From the NCBI RefSeq assembly GCF_003286415.2, contig NZ_CP043450.1, positions 6,076,001-6,140,000 of the forward strand: 64,000 nt of DNA, given 5' to 3'. Positions 50,233 to 60,085 of this stretch are shown piece after piece. The number at the start of each line of letters is the position of its first letter. Position 1 is the first letter of the stretch. Source of the DNA: Mucilaginibacter rubeus. Lineage in GTDB: Bacteria > Bacteroidota > Bacteroidia > Sphingobacteriales > Sphingobacteriaceae. A model generated the notes under the pieces. It had not been told where the DNA came from. It was given only the letters and a program-made list of their open reading frames with translations, and did no database searches. Made by a program: the position numbers and the translations under genes.

Positions 50233-51111
50233 TTACTTCAAAAACCCATTCAAATAACCCAATATCGTGTTCGTCTGCATCATCAGACTCACGTGCCCTT
50301 GCGCCGGAACAATAGCCAAATGCGATTTTGGCATCGGGCCCATATCGGCAATAACACCGCCGCCCAATAATTTATATGTTTTTGCCAGCTCAACTTTATC
50401 AAGCCCGTCATTGTCGCCGGCTATGATCAAAACAGGGGCTGTAATTTTAGCAATATTGTCATCGCCAAAATCAAATGGTTCCGCGGCGAAAACGATCATC
50501 TGTTCTATGAACTTTGTCCATTTGGTTTTATCGGGCGCCACAGCGTCATACGCGGTTTTCATAGGGGTGTTTGTAAAAAATTCCGGCTTCCATGATTTAA
50601 AAGCGGCGGTTACTTCGGGGAGCCAGCCATTGCTCTTATAGGTAGACGAAATGATCACTAATTTTTTTAAGCGTTTAGGGCTTTGGATAGCAAACTTATA
50701 GGCGATAGAACCGCCCATGCTATAACCAACCACATCGGCACTGTCAATTTTCAAATGATCCATTACACCTTCCACATCGCTTGCCATAGCAGCATGTGAT
50801 AATTTTCGTTCTGAAAATTGCGTATGCCCGTGCCCCTGCATTTCAATGGCAATTACTTTCCTCGTTTTAGAAAGCTCGGGAATTAACTGGCTCCAGTTAC
50901 CTTCAATAGTCATAAAAGCGCCATGCAATAAAATTACCGGCTTGCCTGTACCATAAACCTCGTAATAAACCTTAATGCCATTAACTGGTGCGTAGCCGCT
51001 TTCAGCAGGTTTGCTCTGTTGCCCTTTTGACCGAAGTACAGTGGTAAAAAGAAGCACAGCAATTATTGATGCAGACCGAAGGATATTAGATCCTTTAAGT
51101 ACTCTTTTCAT
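50233..51111 (-). CDS. Exported alpha/beta hydrolase
   Basis: 292 residues with an N-terminal hydrophobic segment (about 13-28) that should act as signal peptide or anchor. Alpha/beta-hydrolase core: oxyanion motif VILLHGAF, nucleophile Ser in VVGYSMGG, acid Asp in AGDNDGLD and His in VPAQGHVS. An esterase- or lipase-like enzyme acting in the periplasm; substrate unknown. Single gene. Confidence 0.88.
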   Translation of the reverse strand: MKRVLKGSNILRSASIIAVLLFTTVLRSKGQQSKPAESGYAPVNGIKVYYEVYGTGKPVILLHGAFMTIEGNWSQLIPELSKTRKVIAIEMQGHGHTQFSERKLSHAAMASDVEGVMDHLKIDSADVVGYSMGGSIAYKFAIQSPKRLKKLVIISSTYKSNGWLPEVTAAFKSWKPEFFTNTPMKTAYDAVAPDKTKWTKFIEQMIVFAAEPFDFGDDNIAKITAPVLIIAGDNDGLDKVELAKTYKLLGGGVIADMGPMPKSHLAIVPAQGHVSLMMQTNTILGYLNGFLK

Positions 51112-51403
51112 AAGACGTTTTTTAATTGTTTCGATTTGATTGACAATACAAATATCTATGGCATTTCAGTATTTTGTCCTGTGTAAAAACGACAAGTTAA
51201 GGGGGAAATCGCGACAAGATGTTGACGTTCTCTTTCTCTGCCGACATTGTTTATCAACAAATAACTCCCCCCTATTTAATATTACAAGATAAAAAACAAT
51301 CAGTAAATAAATCCCCCCTTATAGTTAATAACTGTAGCCTTTAGTTTGAACAACAACAAAAAGAGTCAATTAAAATGCTTTTATTTGCGTTTTAATTAAA
51401 TTC

Positions 51404-52144
51404 ATGAAAAACCTTAACCTTATCTATGCCTTTTTACTTTTTTCGGCATTTGTATCATGTAAAAAAGACAGTAACCAGGAAACTACTCCAAACAAGCCCG
51501 CTCTTCCAGCAACAACAGCCATCAGAGACTCGGTTTCTTATACTATTGACGGTAAAACATATTCGGCCGGTGGTGTAAACATTAATTCATCTTCGGCCGG
51601 TGGCCAGGATGCAAACCGGAAGCTTATTTATCCTGATAATACCAATAAACACGTGTATTCCCTTGTTGGCGCTCCGGACTCTGTAATGTATTATCAAAAA
51701 AATTCAATAGCTACCAGCGACGTGCATATCCAGGTGTTCTTTTTAAAAAAATATATCCGGAACAAAGCAGGCACTACCTGGATGCCGGGGCTAAGTGATG
51801 TGCTTAAATTATTCACTACCGGCAAACACCCCTTAGCAGAAGACTTTGAATGGAAAAATTCACAGAATGGTATTGCCATCAATGTATCAACCAATAACGA
51901 AGACTATTTATCTTATAATGCTTATAATGGACTGAATACGGTTGAACTTCCTCCCGGGTTCCAAAAAAACTCCACATTCGAAATCACAAGCTTTACCAAA
52001 TCAGCATTTGAAGATGGCGGTCATTACAACCTGGAGGCAAAATTTACCGCACTTGTATTTGATGCTGCCGGTCACCAGAAAAAATTGGACAATGGTTACC
52101 TACGCCTTCATTTTGATCTTTCATACAGCACACGTGCTAATTGA
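51404..52144 (+). CDS. Putative lipoprotein of unknown function
   Basis: 246 residues. The signal peptide ends with a lipobox-like SAFVSC (Cys19), followed by KKDSNQETTPNKP, typical of Bacteroidota surface or periplasmic lipoproteins. Mature part is beta-rich (VSYTIDGKTYSAGGVNIN, VHIQVFFLKKYI). No known domain recognised. It ends in front of a shared terminator. Confidence 0.7.
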   Translation: MKNLNLIYAFLLFSAFVSCKKDSNQETTPNKPALPATTAIRDSVSYTIDGKTYSAGGVNINSSSAGGQDANRKLIYPDNTNKHVYSLVGAPDSVMYYQKNSIATSDVHIQVFFLKKYIRNKAGTTWMPGLSDVLKLFTTGKHPLAEDFEWKNSQNGIAINVSTNNEDYLSYNAYNGLNTVELPPGFQKNSTFEITSFTKSAFEDGGHYNLEAKFTALVFDAAGHQKKLDNGYLRLHFDLSYSTRAN

Positions 52145-52186
52145 TAGCAATTAAATCAGGTATCTAATAACCTCATAAAGGAGGAT

Positions 52187-52221
52187 AAAAAAGCCACTCT
52201 GAAAATCCAGAGCGGCTTTTT
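52187..52221. terminator. Intrinsic terminator between convergent genes
   Basis: The stem AAAAAGCCACTCTG / CCAGAGCGGCTTTTT (one mismatch) has a short loop and T-run in both directions. Confidence 0.75.
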
Positions 52222-52258
52222 GACGTTTATAGACTGATAAAAGAAGCACTCAACCCTC

Positions 52259-53155
52259 TTACTTTGAGGTTGGGGTTTTGAGTTTATGTTTGATCAATCT
52301 TCCGTATGAGCGCCGGATATTCCATGCCCTTACCAGGTCGCCATACGTTGTTCTTCTGTATTTAGAAGCCCAAAATCTCGTTAAATACTTTTCCCATTCT
52401 GCATAGCCTTGATGTAAGGCAAAAGCAAATAAATCCCAGGGCTTGGGCGAACCCACGAAATGAAATATCATCTGCTCGGCTAAATCCGGTCTTTCGAAAT
52501 TCGCATACCAGGCACAATTAAACCTGCGGGGAAGGGTTTTAAATTTATTGCTGAATAAGGCGTTTAAAATTGTCTGATCTACCGCAAGCAGTTCTGAGGG
52601 GAATTTATTTCCAACATCCAAACAAGCCTGTTTAATATTATCACGCCTCCAAACATCAAGGTTCATCAACAATACACCCGAGTTGAAATATGGCGACTCG
52701 GGTGATAAATTAAACTCCCTGATCAGGAACTTATGCTCTATCGCATATTCAACAGTGCCTGTTGCCACGGCGGCGATAGCCGAATTTTCTATATCAAAAT
52801 CTTCTAAATCGGTGACATCCAAATCAACAACCAAATCGGCATCAAGATATAATACTGTCTTCTCGGTGGTTAAAATTTCGGGGAGCAGCAATCTGCCATA
52901 AGGTGTCCAGTCGCCATGTAATGACCGGAGTTGTCCGAAATGTTTTATGGGATCAAAATCAATAAAATGCCAGCTTCCGGAATAGTTGGCTTCTTTTAAT
53001 AAATGGCTGATGTTTGATTTATCAGCATCGCTCAAGTCGGCACACAAAAACCAGATATTTAAGGATTTTGCGCGGAAACAATTTTGAGCGAGGGAGTTCA
53101 AAGTTACACCCAAACCAATGAGTGCAAGCTTGTTAACACAAAAGGCTACATTCAT
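52259..53155 (-). CDS. Glycosyltransferase family 8 protein
   Basis: 298 residues. GT8 features: N-terminal AFCVNKLALIGLGVTLNSLA, the metal/sugar-nucleotide motif YLDADLVVDLD (DxD), SPYFNSGVLLMNLDVWR, DQTILNALF and the C-terminal HFVGSPKPWD. Such enzymes transfer galactose or glucose to lipopolysaccharide or glycoconjugates. No other polysaccharide genes are near. Retaining mechanism and target inferred from family only. Confidence 0.9.
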   Translation of the reverse strand: MNVAFCVNKLALIGLGVTLNSLAQNCFRAKSLNIWFLCADLSDADKSNISHLLKEANYSGSWHFIDFDPIKHFGQLRSLHGDWTPYGRLLLPEILTTEKTVLYLDADLVVDLDVTDLEDFDIENSAIAAVATGTVEYAIEHKFLIREFNLSPESPYFNSGVLLMNLDVWRRDNIKQACLDVGNKFPSELLAVDQTILNALFSNKFKTLPRRFNCAWYANFERPDLAEQMIFHFVGSPKPWDLFAFALHQGYAEWEKYLTRFWASKYRRTTYGDLVRAWNIRRSYGRLIKHKLKTPTSK

Positions 53156-53336
53156 AAAGCAAAGCTACCGCTTTACGAACACAACGTATAGTTGTTGGAA
53201 AAATCGTAGCATATTACCCGCAATTGAACGGTTTTTCACAGATAATCCATGAAAAAACCATGAACCATTACTCAGTTTTTTTGATGTGCTGCTTATAAAC
53301 TGACACTGGGTAAATGGAGCCATGTATATTAATTGT

Positions 53337-53344
53337 TAATTTTG
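53337..53344 (+). promoter_or_regulatory. -7 element for map
   Basis: TAATTTTG matches TAnnTTTG, 20 bases before the ATG; the -33 region reads TGG at 20 bases' spacing. Confidence 0.4.
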
Positions 53345-53364
53345 CAGCAGATAAAAATTAAAAG

Positions 53365-54129
53365 ATGTCGATAAGTACCGAAGACGAAAGAAACGGCATG
53401 CAGCAGGCAAGTGACGCCGTAGCCATTACGCTCAAGAAAATGCGTGATTACGCTAAACCGGGTATATCTACCAAAGAGCTTGATGAATATGGCGGCGAAT
53501 TACTCACGCAACTGGGCGCAAAGTCGGCCCCTTTGCTTACTTATAAGTTTCCCGGCTATACTTGCATAAGCGTTAATGATGAGGTTGCGCATGGTGTACC
53601 CTCGGCAGATCAGATTCTTAAAGAAGGCGATTTAATAAATATCGACGTATCGGCAGAACTAAATGGCTACTGGGCCGATAACGGCGGTTCTTTCATCCTC
53701 GGAGAGGATATTCACGGCCATGGCAAACTGGTAGAGGCATCTAAAGAGATCTTAAAAAAAGCCATCAGCAATATTAAAGGCGGTGTCCGGATCTCGGAAA
53801 TTGGTAAGTTGATTGAAACTGAAGCAAAAAAAGCTGGCTATACGGTAATAAAAAACCTGACAGGTCATGGTGTTGGCCGCAGCCTGCATGAAGAACCACA
53901 CGAGATTGCCAACTTTTGCGACAGGTATAATACCACACGTTTTAAAAAAAATTCGGTAGTGGCGATAGAGACATTCATTTCTACAAAATCAACCATCGCC
54001 GATACACAAGCCGATGGCTGGACACTAAAAGGAAATAAAGGCGGTTTTGTTGCACAGCACGAGCACACCATTATGGTAACCGGTGGCGCACCGGTAATAT
54101 TTACTTCACAGAATGGCATTTGGGATTAA
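53365..54129 (+). CDS. map: Methionine aminopeptidase type I
   Basis: 254 residues. Metal-binding residues are visible: Asp in DVSAELNGYWADNGG (two Asp), His in TGHGVGRSLHEEPH, Glu in AIETFISTK and Glu in AQHEHTIMV. Removes the N-terminal methionine from nascent proteins. It is not located in a ribosomal-protein operon with secY/infA, so this could be a second, stand-alone map copy. ATG 53365; followed by a terminator. Confidence 0.93.
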   Translation: MSISTEDERNGMQQASDAVAITLKKMRDYAKPGISTKELDEYGGELLTQLGAKSAPLLTYKFPGYTCISVNDEVAHGVPSADQILKEGDLINIDVSAELNGYWADNGGSFILGEDIHGHGKLVEASKEILKKAISNIKGGVRISEIGKLIETEAKKAGYTVIKNLTGHGVGRSLHEEPHEIANFCDRYNTTRFKKNSVVAIETFISTKSTIADTQADGWTLKGNKGGFVAQHEHTIMVTGGAPVIFTSQNGIWD

Positions 54130-54192
54130 TTCTGTCAAGTACGCACGCTGAAGTAATCAAACAGAACGACGAGGTTTCTGAAAATCATATAC

Positions 54193-54227
54193 AAGCCTTT
54201 GGATGTTTATCCAAAGGCTTTATTTTT
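54193..54227 (+). terminator. Intrinsic terminator after map
   Basis: A perfect 12-bp stem AAGCCTTTGGAT / ATCCAAAGGCTT with loop GTTT, then TATTTTT. Confidence 0.8.
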
Positions 54228-54232
54228 AATGA

Positions 54233-54718
54233 GTGAAAAATCTTATCCTAATTATTTTCTCATTAGCGTGTTCTATGCTCATATTGGGTTGCCAGTCTGA
54301 CCCATATGCTGGCGACATGACCACAGAACAACCTAAAAGGGAAGATATTGTAGGCGTTTATCAATTTAAAGAGCAAACAATTTCCGAAATCCCGATAGAC
54401 AAACGCGGAGTAAAAGCAACAATCACGCTAAAACCAGACGGTACGTACCAGGCCCAGGACATACCCAATGTTTTTGGTGCCGCCGCCGCCGAAAATCATA
54501 AATACATTTCTGCCAAAGGAACATGGAAAATTGAAACAATTGGCTCAGTTGATACCGGGTTGGGACATCCCAAACCAAACTGGGGAATTACCTTAACATC
54601 TATTGATGAAAGTTTAACAAACATTGGTTTTACAGGCAGCGAAGCACCTTACGGATTGATAGTTACTTTTGACGACCCTGATTTAGGCATGGTAATGCTT
54701 TTTAAAAAAATACGCTAA
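54233..54718 (+). CDS. Putative lipoprotein
   Basis: 161 residues from GTG 54233 (no in-frame ATG gives the signal). The lipobox ILGC (Cys20) is followed by QSDPYAGD. Mature part is a lipocalin-like or copper-resistance NlpE-like beta domain: VGVYQFKEQTISEIPI, ATITLKPDGTYQ, KGTWKIETIG. Such small lipoproteins are common and uncharacterised. Confidence 0.65.
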   Translation: MKNLILIIFSLACSMLILGCQSDPYAGDMTTEQPKREDIVGVYQFKEQTISEIPIDKRGVKATITLKPDGTYQAQDIPNVFGAAAAENHKYISAKGTWKIETIGSVDTGLGHPKPNWGITLTSIDESLTNIGFTGSEAPYGLIVTFDDPDLGMVMLFKKIR

Positions 54719-54854
54719 ATATCCGGATTATCATTGTCCCAAACAGGCGTTACTCTATTCTGCTTTAGTATATCATCCATTTTAATTAATTCGTTAACAT
54801 TTTATCTATTAGTATTTTACTAATTTGGAGTGATGATTTATTGAATTAACCAAT

Positions 54855-57800
54855 TTGAAACCGTATACATTCCATATTTCCCTTTATGATGCTGCGTTTT
54901 TTGGGATGCTCTTTATCGGCTTCAACTTTATCTTGCTTTTATGGTTCGCCGGGAAAGCAAACAGGTCGGCAAACCGCTTTTTGGCTATGGCATTGGCCAC
55001 TGCCGTTTTGTGGATAGCGCGGATACTTGCAATTGACATCCAACTGTCGGCCTATATCCCTTCCTGGAATCGGCTGCCGCTGCAATTTTCATTGGCCATA
55101 GGCCCGCTCCTGTTTTTTTATGTACTCAAAGTAACCCGGCCCGAATATAAATTCAGGCGTAAGGATCTGCTGCATTTTAGTCCGTTGCTCCTTGAGGTAA
55201 GTGTCCAGATCTCCACAATTATAGAAAGTATAAAAACAGGTGCTCCTACTTATAATACAGTAATATTTCAACGGGTAAATCCAACATTCCAGGTATTGGC
55301 ATTTATCTCGGTGATTGTCTATTTATACCTGTGCCGAACGCTAATCGAAAATTTCTATCAGCGGCAAAAATTTAACGGAGGCGACCGGTACCGGCACGAA
55401 TTACGGTGGATAAATAATCTACTATTGGCTTTCGGCCTGTTATGGGTCCTGTGGATCCCATTTGTAGCGGTTGATTATTATTATTACAATCAGCTATTAG
55501 GCGCTCAGGCTTACTATCCCCTGTACCTGCTCTTAATGCTGATGATCATCTGGATGGCAGCACGGACTTTTTTAAAGCCCGAAATTACGGCCCTGCCAAT
55601 TACTGCCCCCGTTTTAAAACCATTACTACCGGAGGATCTGAGGCAAAAAGGGATCTGGCTAAAAAAGGTGATTAAAGAAAATCTGTATTATCAGGATTCA
55701 GAATTGAGTCTAAGTTCTCTTGCCGAAAAACTTGGCTTAACTACCCATGAGCTATCCCGGATCTTTAATACCGTACTTAAAAAAAGCTTTAATGATTTTA
55801 TCAATGAATATCGCGTACAATCGGCCATCCGCAAAATGCAGGATGCCGCTTATGACCATATCACTCTGTTGGGAATTGCCTATGAATCCGGGTTTAATTC
55901 ACAAAGTTCCTTTAACCGTATTTTTAAACAAATAACGGGCAAAAGCCCTGTAGAGTTTAAAAATGAGCTTAAAAAAGAGTTGCCATCTTATAATTTGAGA
56001 AGTGGGGCACAGGCTGCGCCGGTAATTTTAAATCATGAAACCACCAGTAAATGGTTTCATGACAAATTTAACCGCAACTTTATGTTTAAGAATTATTTTA
56101 AAATCGCATGGCGTAATTTAACCCGGAATAAAAGCTACGCCGTCATTAACATCACCGGTCTGGCTGTGGGTATTACCGTCTGTATGGTGATTTTTATCAT
56201 TATACAATTTCAAACAAGCTTTGATAATTTTCACTCCAAAAAAGACCGCATCTTTCGCGTCTTAACTGAATACCATCATGCCGAAACGGGCAATATTACT
56301 TATGGCAAAGACGTCCCCTTCCCTTTTCCATTGGGATTAAAAACCGCCTTCCCGCAAGTAGAACAGGTAGCCCCAATTTTTGCAAGTCAAAACGACCAGT
56401 TGATCATCCCCGACGAAAATGGGGCTACCGTAAAAATGTTCAAGGAACAAAGGGGACTGTTTTATACCAATCCCTCATTCTTTAAAATATTCGACTTTCC
56501 GCTGCTTGCCGGTTCGTATACTTCGTTAAAAGATCCGGACAATGTATTGCTTACCAAAGAAGTTGCCGAAAAATATTTTGGCGACTGGAAATCCGCGATG
56601 GGCAAAACCATTAAACTGGAAATGGGCGGCTTTATGTTTGAGCACGGCACAGATGTGTTAAGAGTTTCGGGAATCCTGGCAAACATCCCGGCAAACTCCG
56701 ACTTTCAACTGAAACTTGTTGTTAGCTTTGGCACAGGATTTACCGGCGATTATTTAGCAAAATCTACCGATTGGAACAGAACGATAGCCGATTTTGGCTG
56801 CTACATCTTATTGCCTCAAAACCTTTCTGCCGGTAATTTTAACCGGCAGCTAAGCGCCTTCTCACAAAAGGTAAAATCTGCCGATAATAAAGACAGCCAT
56901 ACCATACAGGCATTAAACGCAGTACATTATGATACCCAGGTAGGCAATTACAGCAACAAAACAATCAGCCATGAACTACTTAATGTATTGTGGCTTATCG
57001 CCGCGTTCATCCTGTTAATTGCCTGTGTAAATTTCATTAACCTCTCCACGGCGCAGGCTGTTAACCGGGCAAAAGAAGTTGGCGTAAGGAAAGTGTTGGG
57101 AAGTAATAAATCTCAATTACAACTCCAGTTCATCGTCGAAACATTTTTGATAGTGGCAAGCGCTGTGCTATTCGCAATTATCATTACTGTGCTTGCGCTA
57201 CCCTACGTCGGGGCGCTTTTGGAACTATCGCTGTCGTTCAACATATTCAGTAATCCGGCAATTGTTGTATTTCTCTTGGTTGTAACGGTTGCGGTAACGG
57301 CGTTGGCTGGTTTTTATCCCTCCATCGTTTTATCGCGTTTCAACCCTGTTAATGCTTTAAAAAGCAAACTTTCAACAGACCCGGCAAATGGGATTTCGCT
57401 AAGAAGAGGATTGGTAGTATTTCAATTCATCATTGCGCAGGCGCTCATTATCGGAACGCTCATCATTGTAAAGCAGATGAATTACTTTATGGATCAGCCC
57501 TTAGGCTTCGATAAAGAGGCCATTATCAATGTTCCTTTCCGGGTAGATAGTCTCCGCCTAAGCAAAATGGAATATTTAAAGAACCAGCTCACATCAATAA
57601 ACGAAGTAAGATCGGTTAGCTTCAGTTCCAATACACCCATTGAAAATGGCAACGATACCTGGAGCGCTGTCAAATACGATCACGCACAAAAAGAAACAGA
57701 CTTTAAGGCCATTACCAAATTTGCCGACCAGGATTATGTCCCTGCTTATAAACTACAATTGATAGCCGGACGAAACCTGAAACCATCCGCTATGACGAGG

Positions 57801-58526
57801 GAGTTTTTAGTCAACGAGTCGCTGCTGAAAAGCTTAGGCATAAAAAAGCCTGAAGATATCCTAAATAAAGAAATAAGCATCTGGGGCGGCCTGATCGAAT
57901 GCCCGGTTGTGGGTGTATTGAAAGATTTTAACGACCGATCCTTCCGCCAGGAACTGGCACCACTGCTTATTACTACGGACAACGTAATGTACAACCAGGC
58001 CGGGATCAAGCTGTCGACTACAAACATGCCGGCCACACTGGAAGCCATTAAGAAGGTATGGGAGCAAACATTTCCCGATTTTGTTTATGAGTACAAATTC
58101 CTTGATGATAAAATCGCGGGCTTTTACAAACAGGAAAACCAATTGGCACAATTGTATAAAATCTTCGCGGCTATCGCGATATTTTTGAGCTGCCTTGGCT
58201 TATATGGCTTAGCCTCGTTTATGGCCGTACAACGGATAAAAGAAGTTGGTATTCGTAAAGTGCTCGGCGCTACCTCGGGCAGTATCGTTTATCTTTTTTC
58301 AAAAGAGTTTATCATACTCATAGCCATTGCCTTTGCTATTGCCACGCCTATTGCCTGGTATTACATGCACCAATGGCTGCAGGATTATGTTTACCGCATT
58401 AAAATCAGCTGGTGGTTATTTGCCGCAGGCGGATTTGCCGCGACAGTTATAGCGCTGGCCACCATAAGCTTCCAGGCTATAAAAGCAGCAAAAGCAAACC
58501 CGGTGAAGAGTTTACGGAGTGAATGA
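54855..58526 (+). CDS. Membrane-AraC-FtsX permease fusion protein (complete)
   Basis: 1223 residues in one frame. (1) About seven membrane helices, 10-240. (2) AraC double HTH, about 264-374, with LSLSSLAEKLGLTTHELSR and GIAYESGFNSQSSFNRIFK. (3) From Met410 (MFKNYFKIAWRNLTRNKSYA) a complete MacB/FtsX-type ABC permease with first TM, periplasmic MacB_PCD region, three TMs (VGVRKVLGSNKSQL motif), second periplasmic region and a last three-TM block (VGIRKVLGATSGSI). The start is TTG 54855: an in-frame TGA lies seven codons upstream and no ATG gives the conserved start. Same architecture as 1-1834. No ATPase gene is adjacent. The internal ATG at 56082 could also give a free permease. Confidence 0.9.
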   Translation: MKPYTFHISLYDAAFFGMLFIGFNFILLLWFAGKANRSANRFLAMALATAVLWIARILAIDIQLSAYIPSWNRLPLQFSLAIGPLLFFYVLKVTRPEYKFRRKDLLHFSPLLLEVSVQISTIIESIKTGAPTYNTVIFQRVNPTFQVLAFISVIVYLYLCRTLIENFYQRQKFNGGDRYRHELRWINNLLLAFGLLWVLWIPFVAVDYYYYNQLLGAQAYYPLYLLLMLMIIWMAARTFLKPEITALPITAPVLKPLLPEDLRQKGIWLKKVIKENLYYQDSELSLSSLAEKLGLTTHELSRIFNTVLKKSFNDFINEYRVQSAIRKMQDAAYDHITLLGIAYESGFNSQSSFNRIFKQITGKSPVEFKNELKKELPSYNLRSGAQAAPVILNHETTSKWFHDKFNRNFMFKNYFKIAWRNLTRNKSYAVINITGLAVGITVCMVIFIIIQFQTSFDNFHSKKDRIFRVLTEYHHAETGNITYGKDVPFPFPLGLKTAFPQVEQVAPIFASQNDQLIIPDENGATVKMFKEQRGLFYTNPSFFKIFDFPLLAGSYTSLKDPDNVLLTKEVAEKYFGDWKSAMGKTIKLEMGGFMFEHGTDVLRVSGILANIPANSDFQLKLVVSFGTGFTGDYLAKSTDWNRTIADFGCYILLPQNLSAGNFNRQLSAFSQKVKSADNKDSHTIQALNAVHYDTQVGNYSNKTISHELLNVLWLIAAFILLIACVNFINLSTAQAVNRAKEVGVRKVLGSNKSQLQLQFIVETFLIVASAVLFAIIITVLALPYVGALLELSLSFNIFSNPAIVVFLLVVTVAVTALAGFYPSIVLSRFNPVNALKSKLSTDPANGISLRRGLVVFQFIIAQALIIGTLIIVKQMNYFMDQPLGFDKEAIINVPFRVDSLRLSKMEYLKNQLTSINEVRSVSFSSNTPIENGNDTWSAVKYDHAQKETDFKAITKFADQDYVPAYKLQLIAGRNLKPSAMTREFLVNESLLKSLGIKKPEDILNKEISIWGGLIECPVVGVLKDFNDRSFRQELAPLLITTDNVMYNQAGIKLSTTNMPATLEAIKKVWEQTFPDFVYEYKFLDDKIAGFYKQENQLAQLYKIFAAIAIFLSCLGLYGLASFMAVQRIKEVGIRKVLGATSGSIVYLFSKEFIILIAIAFAIATPIAWYYMHQWLQDYVYRIKISWWLFAAGGFAATVIALATISFQAIKAAKANPVKSLRSE

Positions 58527-58567
58527 TTAGGCGTACTAAAAATATAAATACATTGTTTAAACATCTG

Positions 58568-58623
58568 TCCCCGGTAAGTTATCAGGCTTATTTTTTAATT
58601 TTAAGGGCTTATAACTTCCGGGG
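58568..58623. promoter_or_regulatory. Imperfect palindrome in the leader of the 58632 gene
   Basis: CCCCGG.AAGTTAT...ATAACTT.CGGGG arms flank an AT-rich centre (ATTTTTTAATTTT). The right end lies eight bases before the ATG, so it could form a hairpin in the mRNA or act as an operator. Confidence 0.4.
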
Positions 58624-58631
58624 ACTACAAA

Positions 58632-59960
58632 ATGACGCTTAAAGCTACCTATACCTTATTTTTCTTTTTAGTATTTATTTCAGGCACCTCTCGCTGCTTT
58701 GCGCAATCGGTATTTGATAAAGACTCTTTGATAGTCAGAGGGAAAGTCGTTTATATCACGCCATCTAAAAACACCTACAGCATAAGCACCAACAAGGCGT
58801 TTCTACATTCAGGAGAAGAAAACAAAACACTAACAAACGATGCGGCGTATATCAATGGCGATTTTATTAACCGCGGAGAATTTGCACGCAAATATATCAA
58901 AGCAATTTCGCGCCAACGGTCCATAGCGCTCGCCCGCAACCCGGATATGACACTATTGCTCCAGTTTAATACCGCCGGCCGTGTAGACGATGTGAAGTTT
59001 ATAATTGCAAAAAACACCAGCCTTACCCCCGAAGATTTGATGGTAATAGACTCGATGATCAAATCATCTGTACAGATTAAATTGCCTACAAGTGTTAAAC
59101 ATGCCCATAAAATTGAGCCATACACCTATCTGTTTAATTTTTTGCGGATGGCTGCTTACAAAACAGAATGGGTAGAAGGGATAGAAGAAGATACACTTCA
59201 TACCGACTGGGTTAATAACGATATCAAATTAATTAACCAGGTTGTCGCATTAGATAAAAGTAATCCCCAGGCCATTGTCGATTTCTTCGCCCCACCGGTA
59301 GATAGTCGTCCCCGGCAAGATACTTTGGGTTTCGGATGGACGTATATTTATACGGGTAAGGCAGCTGGGTATATTTCGGTAACCCTCGAATATTATACAC
59401 ACAACGGCGAGGTTGTTAGTTATGCCCTTTCCTCGCAACCTTCCAACAGAAAAACGCTGACGAATAAATATGATTCCTTACTTCGTAAAGCGCTGCCTGT
59501 TGATTCTGCTGGCCGTTTATATTACAAATTCGGTGAAGATCGCATTTTCGCTTCCCTAAGCGATATTGCACATTCTGCTTATAAAAACCAAGCCATTCCG
59601 CTTCAAATGCTGCAATATATGTCGCCCTTATCCGGTACTTTGTATGGTCATTATGGGGGGCTGCCGATAAGTCTTACCTCAAACCGGACGATGTTTAACG
59701 AAATCATCAAAAGATTGTCGCCCGATCAGATTGTAACTTTAATGTACAGTATCAATCCTACCTCAAGATTAACCGCAATTGAATATTATTACCGTCATCC
59801 GGAACGCTTCAAAAACCATAAAACCATCGATAAATGGATAAAGACGGTTTACGCCGAAAAGCCAAAGATTGAGACTATACAAGGGTGCATCATTTCAGAC
59901 CTAAACGCTGAAAGCGCGGTAAACGGCTTCGCAAAGTGGCATGATCCTTTGGATGATTGA
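58632..59960 (+). CDS. Exported protein of unknown function
   Basis: 442 residues with a signal peptide (TLFFFLVFISGTSRCFA, cleavage near AQS). The mature part has no domain I recognise: a mixed N-terminal part (LIVRGKVVYITPSKNTYSIS), a central part with regular aromatic strands (GFGWTYIYTGKAAGYISVTLEYYTHNGE) and a helical C-terminal region. Single gene behind the palindromic leader. Not similar to the neighbouring fusion gene. Confidence 0.65.
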   Translation: MTLKATYTLFFFLVFISGTSRCFAQSVFDKDSLIVRGKVVYITPSKNTYSISTNKAFLHSGEENKTLTNDAAYINGDFINRGEFARKYIKAISRQRSIALARNPDMTLLLQFNTAGRVDDVKFIIAKNTSLTPEDLMVIDSMIKSSVQIKLPTSVKHAHKIEPYTYLFNFLRMAAYKTEWVEGIEEDTLHTDWVNNDIKLINQVVALDKSNPQAIVDFFAPPVDSRPRQDTLGFGWTYIYTGKAAGYISVTLEYYTHNGEVVSYALSSQPSNRKTLTNKYDSLLRKALPVDSAGRLYYKFGEDRIFASLSDIAHSAYKNQAIPLQMLQYMSPLSGTLYGHYGGLPISLTSNRTMFNEIIKRLSPDQIVTLMYSINPTSRLTAIEYYYRHPERFKNHKTIDKWIKTVYAEKPKIETIQGCIISDLNAESAVNGFAKWHDPLDD

Positions 59961-59968
59961 GCGAAGTC

Positions 59969-60085
59969 TCAGGCCAGCACAACAATCTTACCGTTGGCCG
60001 CATTGCTATCCATCAGGCGGCAAGCCTCAGCGATATCTTCCAGGTTAAATACCTTACCGATACGAATTTGTGGCTTGCATTTACA
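59969..60085 (-). pseudogene. C-terminal remnant of a zinc-type/quinone oxidoreductase (MDR family)
   Basis: The minus strand reads KPQIRIGKVFNLEDIAEACR then LMDSNAANGKIVVLA and a TGA stop at 59969-59971, the exact C-terminal signature of NADP-dependent quinone oxidoreductases. Nothing upstream continues the protein: the sequence beyond 60085 is the promoter and start of the cupin gene on the opposite strand. The gene has lost about nine tenths of its length. Confidence 0.8.

Noticed and set aside
54855..58526. Fusion gene as a frameshift or missed stop between two genes
   Set aside because: Both the complete copy and the partial copy at 1-1834 have the same join in one open frame, so an error is unlikely.
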